A stretch of DNA of 64,000 bases, from the NCBI RefSeq assembly GCF_954871325.1, contig NC_088776.1:47572569-47636568 (forward strand), in the 5' to 3' direction. Every line of letters starts with the position of its first letter. Within the stretch, counting starts at the first letter, position 1. The notes under the pieces are model-generated. The model did not search any database and was not told the origin of the DNA. It saw only the letters and a list, made by a program, of their open reading frames with translations. The DNA comes from Gordionus sp. m RMFG-2023. Lineage: Eukaryota > Nematomorpha > Gordioida > Chordodea > Parachordodidae. Of this stretch, positions 50,301-62,300 are shown piece after piece. The position numbers and the translations under genes are program-made.

Positions 50301-53300
50301 TCTACCTTCTCCCGATTCGCCACAAACCTCGGTTTACAGGCAAAGTTTAAGCCACTCCAATAACTATAACATAAATAGTTTTAACAGCGGTGCCAATAAT
50401 ACCAAAAAGAGCGAATACGAAAATTACGACGAGGATAATCCCATGTACGAAGATAAGGAGATCAAGGAAGGAAATATCAACGAGACTTTATCGTTAGGAG
50501 AAAATGAGACTTTGGCGAATCATCCTCGCATTGTGGATGTAGCCCATGATTCCGGTTCGAATTTATAACTATCATTGATTTTGGATAAAATTTAAAAAAA
50601 AACTAGACTTTATATATGGGAGGGAGGGGGGGGGATATCATGATTTGTCGTGACCAAGTTTGTGTATTTTATTTTGGAATTCCATAGCTTTGACCACAAA
50701 CAATATAAATATATATCATATGACATTGGTTATTCAAAGAATTTACTCATTGCTCATGGGCATTAGCTAATCACGTTATTTCTTTCGTGAATCAACGCCC
50801 TTATTTATTTAATTCCCTATTACATTGTATTTTTGGAAACAATTTATGTACATACAGAAATAATTTGTCAATATCTTAGTATAATTTTTGATTTTTAAAA
50901 ATGGCCTGATTAAGATATTAGCCAAAATAATATTACGTAAGCCTCGAGATTTAGCTAATAGAAGTTCAAACCTCTGCCATCTATGAGCAAAATTTCCAAG
51001 CTTACATAATATTATTTTTGCTAAAATCTCAATCGGGCCGTTTTTAATAATCGACCCAAATCGGGTTTTTTAACAACACTCCAACTCTAATATATTATAT
51101 ATTTACTTATCACAGATACCATATTATTAGATCCATCGCTGGAATCATCCGAGCCTTTACCCCGTATGATATTGCTCATTAGGAACGAATCATCCGTAAT
51201 AAATCGAAATAATTCAAAATTTTAAAAGATTGTGAATGAAAAAATTTTCGCGAAAATTAGATTATTATAATTTTAAAATATCAATAAGCACTATTTTTTT
51301 TTTTTAATAATTCAACGTGGCGCAAATATATAATTTAATTTTTAATTCATACACTGAAAAAAAATGAATCCTTTTTAGGTTATAGTTCCTAGCTACCATT
51401 TAAAGCATGTCTTGCATAACCTGGCTCCTTCATCATCTTACGAAATATACATCCAATCAATTGGTTCTCATGGGTCAAGTTTACCTTCCGAATTGGTTGA
51501 GATATTTACTAAAAGCGCTGACATCGCCAATGAAACTAGTAATGACAAATATTCAGAATCAAATGTTACCACGTCTCTGGATTCTATAATAAGTAATATA
51601 TTTTGATTTTTCGTTGTTTGAACATTGGGAGCAAATTGGTTCATATTAAAATTAAAAAAACGCTTTACAAAACTGATATCCTTCACAACAAGTAAAATAT
51701 TAAAATTATAGTCGCTGTAATCGGAAATTTAATTTTGAAATTCAAAATATGGCAGAAATAATTAGACAGGTCAGTTTAAATATTTCAAAAGACATTTTGA
51801 AGAAAAAAAGTTCCCTTGTAAAATCTTAATTAATTTTATCTTTTATAACTGATGCGTTATTAATTTATTAAATACTGATCGTCGACATTTGTAATTTTAT
51901 TAAGATTAAAATAGTTGAATAAGATTTTTTATTATTTGATATCCTCATTATAAAATATTGTTGGTTATAATTTGAATATTTATATTTATTAAAGGTGATT
52001 TTTTTTAAAAATATATTTTCATAAAGGTAAAACCATTCATTTTTTTTAATATTATGTTATTTAAATTCCTCAGAGGGATAATCAAAATGTGCAGTTTTAG
52101 ATAATTAGTTTTACAGTCGAATTAATTAATTGCGCAATTTTTAATTTGAATATACACCTAGATTAAACTGCACATTCTATTTTTAAAAACTGTACATGTA
52201 ATTTCTCTTTTTTAAAATAAATTATGTCTTCCTTTTTTTAAATTATATTTAAATTTTTTTGTTAGGATGTTGCAAGACCAGTCAAATCCCAGATGAATGT
52301 ATTCCTGCTTTATGTCAAATTCACAATTTAGCCGCTAATTTTACGACTGCCTTATATAATTGTGCTACTCATTTCGATGCATCCATGAGATGTATCATAG
52401 GTAAATTTAGTCAATTTTCCAAATAAAAAAAATGCTTAAAAACTATTCTATATTCCTTTTTTTGATACGCCAATCAATTCGTTAAAATCTTCCATTTCGA
52501 CTACCGTTCTTTCTTTCTTACTGGCTATATCAATCAACTATTTTGATTGAGGTTCTACATATTTTCTTATTGCAGAACCGTTCTCTATATTGACCACTCT
52601 CATTAATTAATTTTTTAAGTTTCATGATTTCCTCATCCTCATCCCCTTTCTCTTTATTTTGATCCTTATACCATAATTTTTATATAATGATAGTTGGCTA
52701 TGTTTTGAACAGGAAATGTTCTTGGTTTTAAATGTTTGGAGAGTTTTAGTCTAACACAAATGTCTTTTTTAAACCTATGATCATTTTATTTATTGCACCA
52801 GGACATTTTGACCGAAAATATGTCTATTGGTTATTTTTAATTAAAATTATACTTATTTATTATTTTCAAAATAAATCTTAAAAGACGGAAGAAATCACAC
52901 TGATTGTTGTATCCGTAATAGAGTTTCAAAGTCTTGTTTCAGTTTTTGCGACGGAACTAACGATTTAATTACCAACGTTGGTCAAGCTAGATGTATAGTC
53001 GAAATCAACCCTATACTCACTTGTATAAGGCAGGGATATGGTAACACATTCTAATGAAATTTTTAATAAATATAGTTTTATATAGTCTGTATTTGCAATT
53101 TCGCTATTCATATTTCTTTTATAATTTAGGGAGTTTTATTCTTTTCCAAATTTCCTTTGACTTAAAATTTAATTTGATTGACAGATTTTTATGTGCCTTA
53201 CTTTATTTGTGTCTAAATTAATTCCATGTTCTGAAACTCATAGAATTATGATTCAACTTTTTATTTTATGTAATAACATTAGTGCTTTCATCAAGGAAAA

Positions 53301-56300
53301 TATATTCCATTACATACTAAAAGTAATAATCAATCTTAATAATTTTATATATTTCAACAAAACATTGATTCCAGAAATCCTACCTAGTCCCCCAATGGAT
53401 ATAAAAGTTCTTTACAAAGGCACATACATTATAACTCTCGATTGGGTTCCCTCGATTAAAAATCCTGATTTAATTCAATCTTACGCAATTTACTATAGAG
53501 CTATATCGGAAGAGAATAAGAGAGATGGGGATATCAAAGATTATACTTATTTTAAAATGGTTATATATAATTATTATAGATTATTATTAAATTAACTTGT
53601 TTGTTGATATTAGATATTTTGAAAATCACGAATAAAGCGTCACTCTTTTATAGGGTAATGGTAATGTATTACTTTTTTTTAGTTCACACTTAAAGAACTT
53701 AGTTAAAAATATTATTTTTAAAATGATAGATTTATAATTTGACAATGAATAAAAATAATATTTTTTATTGCAACGGAATTAATTGGACATAATGTTATAA
53801 ACAAATAAGCTAGATCGCGAACATAAGCAAAACCACTTCTCCCCCTTTCACCATAAACGATTTAATTGCCGATACTTGGTACGAGGTTTTCGTAGTGGCT
53901 CAAGCACTTAACGGGTCCTCATTGCCTTCGAATTCCTTAAAAGTGCTTACTTTACAAGAAGTTATAGGTACTATTTCTTTCGGTAGCAATGACCAGAATG
54001 GTCTGAGTTACAACGATAGTTATAGCTCTATTGTTAACATGGATCAAGGTGACGGAAACGAGAATAGTAGGTAACAATGGTATATTCTCAATATTGACTT
54101 CGTATTACTATAATAACATGTGTTGTAAAAATCCACTTCGATTTAACTCGATTAATATTTCCATTATTCTAGTCAATTCGAGGTTGATTCATATGATCAA
54201 ACTCTCTAAATGAGTCGGGCAGTTTGACTTGACACTGCTTTTTAATTGGCAACAATAAAACGCCTGGAAATTTATTTCTTTAATTATGCTTGATTCGATT
54301 ATCTTATCAAATAAAATTGACAATGAAAATTAAGTAAGTATTACAATAAATCTTATACACATGGGATTTCAGAGTTAATGATTTAATAATTACGTCAATT
54401 TCTTTTAGACTCATTTTATTGGTTAAATTGTGCATTGTAACCTAAAAACAATTTTTTCCTTTATCTTAATTTAATTACTATCAAAGTTCAAATTTTGTAA
54501 TATGTTATTTTTTGTTTATCTAAATATCCTTAGGTCCAGAAATCAAAGTGCTATTAATTATTCTCTATGTTAATTATAAAACTATGCCATTTATTTTATT
54601 TTCTTATCATTTTTTTTAAAAAAAAGCCTGGATTTAAATCTAAAATCCCAAAATTGCTGTTCCATAAGCGGTATCGATTTTAAATGTCTGCCTCTTTGCC
54701 GATACGACACTGATCTTAATTCGATCGAACTAATTAACCTTACCTCTTCTTGCTTTACTCATTTTCAAACGATACTCACATGTTTAGCAGGTATTATAGT
54801 CTGCTAAATCGTAATATATATATTTAATTATTAAAGAACTCCATGTTTGATGTAAAATCAAATTGACGTTAAAATATTTTAGGAGGGATGGAGGTACTCA
54901 TCACCTCTTTATATGAATTCAAATTGATTCTTTTAATGCTAACCAGGCATATAATAAAATAGTGTATTCATTTACATTCATTCATATATCATATTTCTAA
55001 ATTACACAAAAATTAATACACATATTAAATTTTTTTTATAGACTTACTCGTTTTAAACCACCCTAATTTGTTTATTACCAGCAGTATAACTTTTTAATGT
55101 ATAAACTTATATATAAATGATTTATTAAATTAATTCAAAAATTTTTTTCATTTCAGCTATAATTATTTTGATTTTTTTAAAATATCTTTTTAATTGTAAA
55201 ATAAATTTAAAATCGAATAGGGCAAAATTATTTTGATTTGATGCTTAGATTTAATGCCATTTGATTCTATAAACAATAAAGTAATAACTGATTTTCTAAA
55301 AGTTTGAAATTTAAATAAAATTATTAAAAAATAAATTGTCTTATAAAATATAAATATGATATTTAATTTCTCGTCAGAATTGCCTGATAGGGAAACCATT
55401 TGTCAGGGTGCACTAGATGATGTGTATTCATCTATAAAGGCGCATGTTTTAAATCTGATTATTCTGGATCAAAATTCTGTTCTATCACTTTTGATTTATA
55501 GACAGATCATTTTAAGCATCTAAATTATATCACGTTTTGTCTTTATAATTTAAATAAAAATTTTGATTTAAAATATTTTACCGTGGCAACTTGAAACGTG
55601 ACGCAAAAGTATACTAGTGAAACCATATTATCTAAGATCGATAGTATAGAAGAACAATTGTATTTAAAAAACCAAATAATACAGATGATAACTGATGCTG
55701 GTGCTAACATCAAAAGAAGCGTCAGATTGGGGTATTATGAGCCTCATTTATACTTAGGGCATGGACTACATAATTAATGGAAATTTGCCAGAATTAATAT
55801 TCTGATTAAAAAAATTAGAGAAATCATTTCAGCCCTCATATCGTAGCTGATTTGGAATGTGAAATTGAAGATGAGCATCGTAACTGCCTCAATCAATTAT
55901 GAGATAGGCCATATTTTGTAAATTGATGATTCTGATCCATACCTTGATGAACATTTTGATATCTCTGGTGAGGCTGATAATATAAATTGCATTACACCAG
56001 CGGATCTAATTAATACGAAAAGCTTAAATATTAAATTGCCCTACCCGTTGGTACAGCATATTAATTATGCCAAAAAGTATCCATTTTCTTAATAAAGTAG
56101 GAAAACATTCCTTAATTTTTTTTAATAACGAATGTATATATTGATGAAATTTACACATTATAAAATCCATTCAGATAGTCGGTGGAATTTCTTTCCTCTC
56201 AAAAGGGATCAACAATAAATTTAAGATAATTATTTCGCAGTAAAATAGAAACACATATGCAAATCAATAAATCTGATTGCTCATTAAAGATAATATGCAA

Positions 56301-59300
56301 AAAAAGCTTGAAACATAGATTTCCTGAACTTCAAATAATTTATTTTATTTTTATTAATAAAATATATTTTAAATATTAGATATTAGCGATACTACTTGAT
56401 CCGAGATTTCAAAATATTAAAATTGTTTCGGAATAATATAAATTCGAATTCTACGACATTTTGCAATTTTTAATTTGTCATTTAAAACTTTTAGAGTATG
56501 ATAGAAATGCACAAGATTGTTGAAGATAATGGGCAAACATTCAGTTCATGAATAAAATAACTCGTAAACATTTTCTTTCAAGCACGATCATAACAACATT
56601 CGTAATATAGAGCAGAAATGCCATTTTTGCTCAACCAACATAGTATACCAGAAGAGGATGCACTAAATTTTTGGAAAAAAACGCCTACAACTTCCTAGGC
56701 ATGCTAATTTAGTTTGGAAAGTTCTTGGTATACCTGCAACCAGTACACCCAGGTGAAGAATTTTTTCTATCGCTGGATTAATACTCAATTCAAGAAGGAT
56801 TTTTTTATGTCCCACGAATCTTGATAAAATACAATTTATTCATGACAATTATAATTTTACTAAATCTGATTTCTAATTTATTATGTTTCTTATTTTATAT
56901 TTTGCTTGCATTCCAAATTTATATTATAATTTGTTTAATAAAAATCAATAGAATATTACTAAAATGTGTTGTTTATATGACTCTGACCTGAGTAAAAATG
57001 CAATTCCTTTATATTTCTAAGAATGAGAAAATACATAAATTTAAATAAAAATGAGATAGAATGATTTAAAAAATGAATTTAAATTAAAATAACAATGTTA
57101 GAACTAAGAGTGCCAAAATAAATTATGGAAAAAAATGTATTACATTGATTTTATAAAATAAATTCATTTAAAATTTTTTAAATAAATCCGTGGTCGCCGC
57201 TAATTTATTGCCGCGCTGCCAAACGCCGATAAAAAAATTTAAAAAATCGCTGTTGATTCGGCGGACAGGTCTACTCACTTGATGTAACTTGAGAATCAAG
57301 CGACTAATCTACAACTTTTTGCTGTGTGTATGTTATTTTTTGATATTATAATTTAAAGCGATTTCTTCAAGTGATAATATTTATTGTATAAACTGGTATT
57401 TTGTTTGTTTTTCCATTTATAAATTTGAGAATCCTAAAGAACCAATAAATATTTTAAAAATAAAAATAATATTGGAAATCGTTTATGATAAAGGTTGGAA
57501 TAAAGGAAACGTTAATAAACATCATAATTAAATCAAAATTTATTTTAAATAATAGCGAATTCTATATTAATTTACACAATAAAACGTATGATTGCTCTGT
57601 GGTTTAAATTTCTTGAATTTTTTTAATTCCCCTTTTTAATATTTAACACAAGTTCGAGACAAATAATATTTATTATTGGTTTATTAACACAAAATAATAT
57701 TATTCAAACAAAAATAAAATAATCAAGTATTTTTTTTTTAATGCCGTTAAGTAGATTTTAATTGGTTCGTTTTTACCTTTTTTGTCTCCTTTTTACTTGT
57801 CATTTTAGAATTAATAAACGGCTATTAATAATATTAACAATCCCGAAAATAAATATAATAATTAAATGATTCAAATTTATAGTGCAGATAAACATGAAAT
57901 AAGCAAAATATAATAAATATTAATTTTGCTAAATTATAATGACTTAACATAAAAACTTTTAAATAAACTAATGGATAATAAAAAAAATAATTGTCTCCAA
58001 AATGAACAAATATATATCAATTTTAATGACTATTCCAATAAAAATCTGCCCCGGTTCGCTGGCCGGACCGGGAAGAATTAAAATTGTAATGGCTGGAAAA
58101 ATTATTTAAAAAATGTAACATTCCGGGGCGAACTTTTCGTAATATTTTAACGAGCCGGACTGGACATAACTTTTTGTAAAATTCTAACCAGCAACTTATG
58201 CGATTTTTTTTAAATGGTCGACTTAGGCCAGGTTGCAGAAGAGATCTGCAAAAATAGGCCAAGCCCGAACTCGGCCCAAAGCCTAATATCTTTTAAGAAA
58301 ACCCAGGCCGTTTCGGGCCTTAAATTTTTTTAAAATATATCTATTTTTTATGTAAAATAAAAATATTATGATTTTATTTGTAGAAAGTAGACGCTATATA
58401 ACATATATCGTTTATTTTGAGTAATTATAAGAATTAATTTCTATATTTAAAAAATTTCGGCTTGGGCCGGGCTTGAAAAATTAGGCCCGATGCAGATCAC
58501 TAGTTGCAGATCTCTACATTCCGCTATGTTTATCAATTTCGAATTTTTCTAATCCATTGTGTCAAGAGAAGTCCCATTCTCTCGACCAGAACACAAATAT
58601 ACAACTTATGGTTAAATATACTTTTTCGCAGATTTCAGAGATCATACGCCATGTTGTAAATCACGAGGAATAGGCAACTCTTGCAGCTTATTTTGTAGTT
58701 CGCGCGTTCCGGATAAAGCTATCAATTATTTACCCTGTTTAAAGGACGCTAGTAGCATATTGGAATGCTTTGAGGAAGGAATAAGTTAATAAATGAATTG
58801 AATATATTTATTTTTGGAAATTTTATCGTTGCAAATGTTATATATTATTATAAATATCTTTATAATAAAATAATTATTATTTTTAAATTAAATGATAATT
58901 TAATTTTATACCCTAATATTAATTTTTTAGATAATTTTTTTTAAAAAATTATTTATTATACTTCATATTTTAAAAAAAAAAATTATTGTAAAAAGGAAAA
59001 CTTCCCACACCCCCAACTCAATTAATTTTAGCTGACAGAACGAAAAATAGTCTTAAATTTTCTTGGAACCCACCAGACATGAATTACATCTTCGATAATG
59101 CAAGCGCTTTATCTTACAAAGTCGTTTATCTACCTAACGTCAAGCCTTTTAGAGCACCTATCATAGTATTTTTTTGATTAAATCATACATTTTGCAACTT
59201 TTTAAAAAAATAAGATAAATATCAAGTTGTTCATAAAATTGAAATTCAATTTCATAACCTTAAATATTAAATATTTTTTTTTTTAAATAAAGTTTAAATA

Positions 59301-62300
59301 TTACATAATTTTACCTAAACTTAATATAAGATTGGCTAGGATTAGGATTATACTATATTATATGGCTAGTCAAATAAATTTATTATTAAATTTTGCAGAG
59401 TCTAAACCACCTACCAAATTATTTTTCAGTATTTATTTGACATTTAATCATTGCAACAAAAAAAATGAAACCCAAAGGTGATAGTTAACGAAACAAATAT
59501 AGAATTGAAAGATTTACTTCCAAACACAACTTATCGCCTATTCGTGGTAGCCATCAACATACATGGCAGTAGCTTGCCATCCTATGTTATCATTGGCAAG
59601 ACGTTACCTGAACACCCGGAACCTCCATCTTTTAATCCTAGTCAGTATTTCTTTTCAAAGAACAAAAAATTTTGATCAAGTTTAATTAAAATGCTAAATA
59701 TTTTGTAAAAAATCTTTCAAGGATTAAATTCGAAATTTTTATAATTACCTCATAATTTTCCTACTTATTTAATTTGAGTACCGCCATTTGTAAAAATGTA
59801 TTTATTTTTTAAGTAGTACGGAAGTTATCAAGAACTTCAACTTGACTTTATTTTGTTCGTTTTTTTATGTTTCATTGAGCTATAAATTTTTTTTTGATTT
59901 TCTTAAACCGTTATTATGATCATATTAGCTATTTTTAATTAAATAATAGCATAACACATTGAATTAGAGTTACAAATATGTTTGCATTTAATTGAAATCC
60001 TTTGGTCGAAGGTTTTTAAACGTTTATACAAGGATGATAGAAAAAAAGGTGTCTTTATGTTTAAATTTAATTATAAGGGATGTCATTAAAAACTTTATTA
60101 GTTATATCCTTATAATTATCACATTAGGTAACCCCAACAAATACTTTTCACCCATCTCCACACCTCCGAGACCTTATGAGATAGAAGTGCTTAGGGTCGG
60201 TCTGAACTACATATCATTAGCTTGGAAAGTTAAAACCAAGTTTGACATAAATCCGCTCAGTGTAAAACCCGATTGGATTTACAGAATTTATTATTCCGAG
60301 ATACATGATAGCAATAATTATGGAAACGAACAAGAAATAAACGAGGAAAATAATCCGCCGTCATTTCATTCGGTTTATATTATATTATTTTTTTTTTGTT
60401 TGACGCATTTTTTTATGCTTAAGCGATAGGTTATTCAGTTAGCATAAGAAAACTATAATTGATTAATTTTTTCGGCATTTTTCCAGGTTGGGGAAAAAAT
60501 TGTTATTATCGATAACTAGATATATTATTTTTTGGGAGTATATAGGTATCCAACTCTACAAAATATATTTCATTTTTTTATAAAAATTAAGACACTTTTA
60601 TTAAATTCAATTTTGATCGCTGGAAATTCCCATTCTTTCTCCAGTTTTTTTAAAATTATTTCCTTTTAAGAACAATTAAATCACCATGACAAAAAACATT
60701 CTTTTTTGTGCACATTATAATACAACCTGTATATCTATCTCTTTTTCTATCAAGTTAGCATTAAAAGATGCTTATGTTTTCTAAAAAAATTGATGTGTCT
60801 CTGAAAAAACACTAACTCACAAAGAGCTATATTTACATATTGTATATTACAATATATCTTTAAAATTATATTAAAATCTGAGACCTGCATAAAAATTTAA
60901 TACATGACGGGATTTAATAAAATTCTATTTTCAAACCAGGTCCAAATATTTTTTTTTAAAAAAAAGGAATTATTTTGGCCAATATTTGATCTTGACTGCA
61001 TTTTGTAAATAATTAAGGAAATTCAAAATAAAAGCTATAAATGAATCTTGAACTATCTTTTTAATGTTCGGCCCAGACATTTAAAATTTTACCATTTTGC
61101 TGCATGCTCCTAACTGCGTCAAATGATGAACTGACCCGCAGATCTCTGATTAAAATTAATGGCTCGGAAAATTCTATAGGTTGAATCTTATCTCTGAATT
61201 CCTCACAGTTTATTTTCAAATATTTTGTGTTTTATTATATCTCTTCTTTTCATGGTAATTTATCAGCATACATATGAACTATTATCCCTAGTTTCACTCC
61301 GATTTAGCATTATCTTGTGAATGAGCCCCCTCCCCGGTTGGATGATCCCACACTATTGGAAAGCTGATTGTCACAAACATCGGCTATTTGTTTTCGTCTT
61401 GATAACATATTCTTAAATACATTTCATTCGGTGGATATTTTAACGGAAACAACGTGCAATGAATTGAGATATATCTATAAACCTCTTTTTAATAAACCGA
61501 TTACATTTTTTTTGTTAAGATAAAATATTATCGTTCTCTATTTTGACTGGACTCACAAATTTATGATTAGAAACATAGATTTTCGATTAATCTTTTATAT
61601 TTTTAATTTGTTCATTATACACAATTATGTTATTACATGGTAGAAATAAGTTATTTGGATGTTAAGAAAAATTTAATTGAAGTATCCTTTGTTTATTAAA
61701 TTTAATTGTGTAAAATTAAAGGATAGAAAAGCCTAGGTATTAAAGTTAATTGTGTTAAAATAAAGGATAGAAAATCTTAATAAAGTTAATTATGTAAAAA
61801 TAAAGGATTAAATAGTCTCAGTATTGAATTTATTATTGGAATAAGGTATATAAATATACTTAATTAATCTAAATTTGAACACTAAATAATATTATATAAA
61901 AATTTTACTAATTATAAAAATATATCGTGTAAAATAATACAAAAATGTCAATTTAAAAATATCACTTGTAAATATAAAAACAAAATAATGCTATTAAATA
62001 TATCTAACGCAGATTCATTGATAGGTGTTGTAAACTACCATTTGTCTTTATTTGATGTAGAAATTTTAAAACCTCAATTTTAAATAATAGTTGATTGTCT
62101 AAACTTAAGGTTTCTTCATCCTCTACAAGGCTCTCCATAAAATGTCTAAATAAAATATAAATAAATTATAGATATAAATAAGTTTTACTGCATCCCAGAC
62201 GACTTTCCTATACATTTATTAACCAGTTAATATCATTTGGCATTTTAGGTTTTATTATCGTATTTGAGGGTGACAACATCTAAATTGCCAGATGTTGGTT

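Noticed and set aside
51407-51589. 60-codon plus-strand frame in another phase
   Set aside because: Overlaps exon 10 out of frame; the FN3 frame has the motifs and the matching splice phases.
54031-54213. 60-codon plus-strand frame
   Set aside because: Begins inside exon 14 out of phase and runs into intron 14; no motif.
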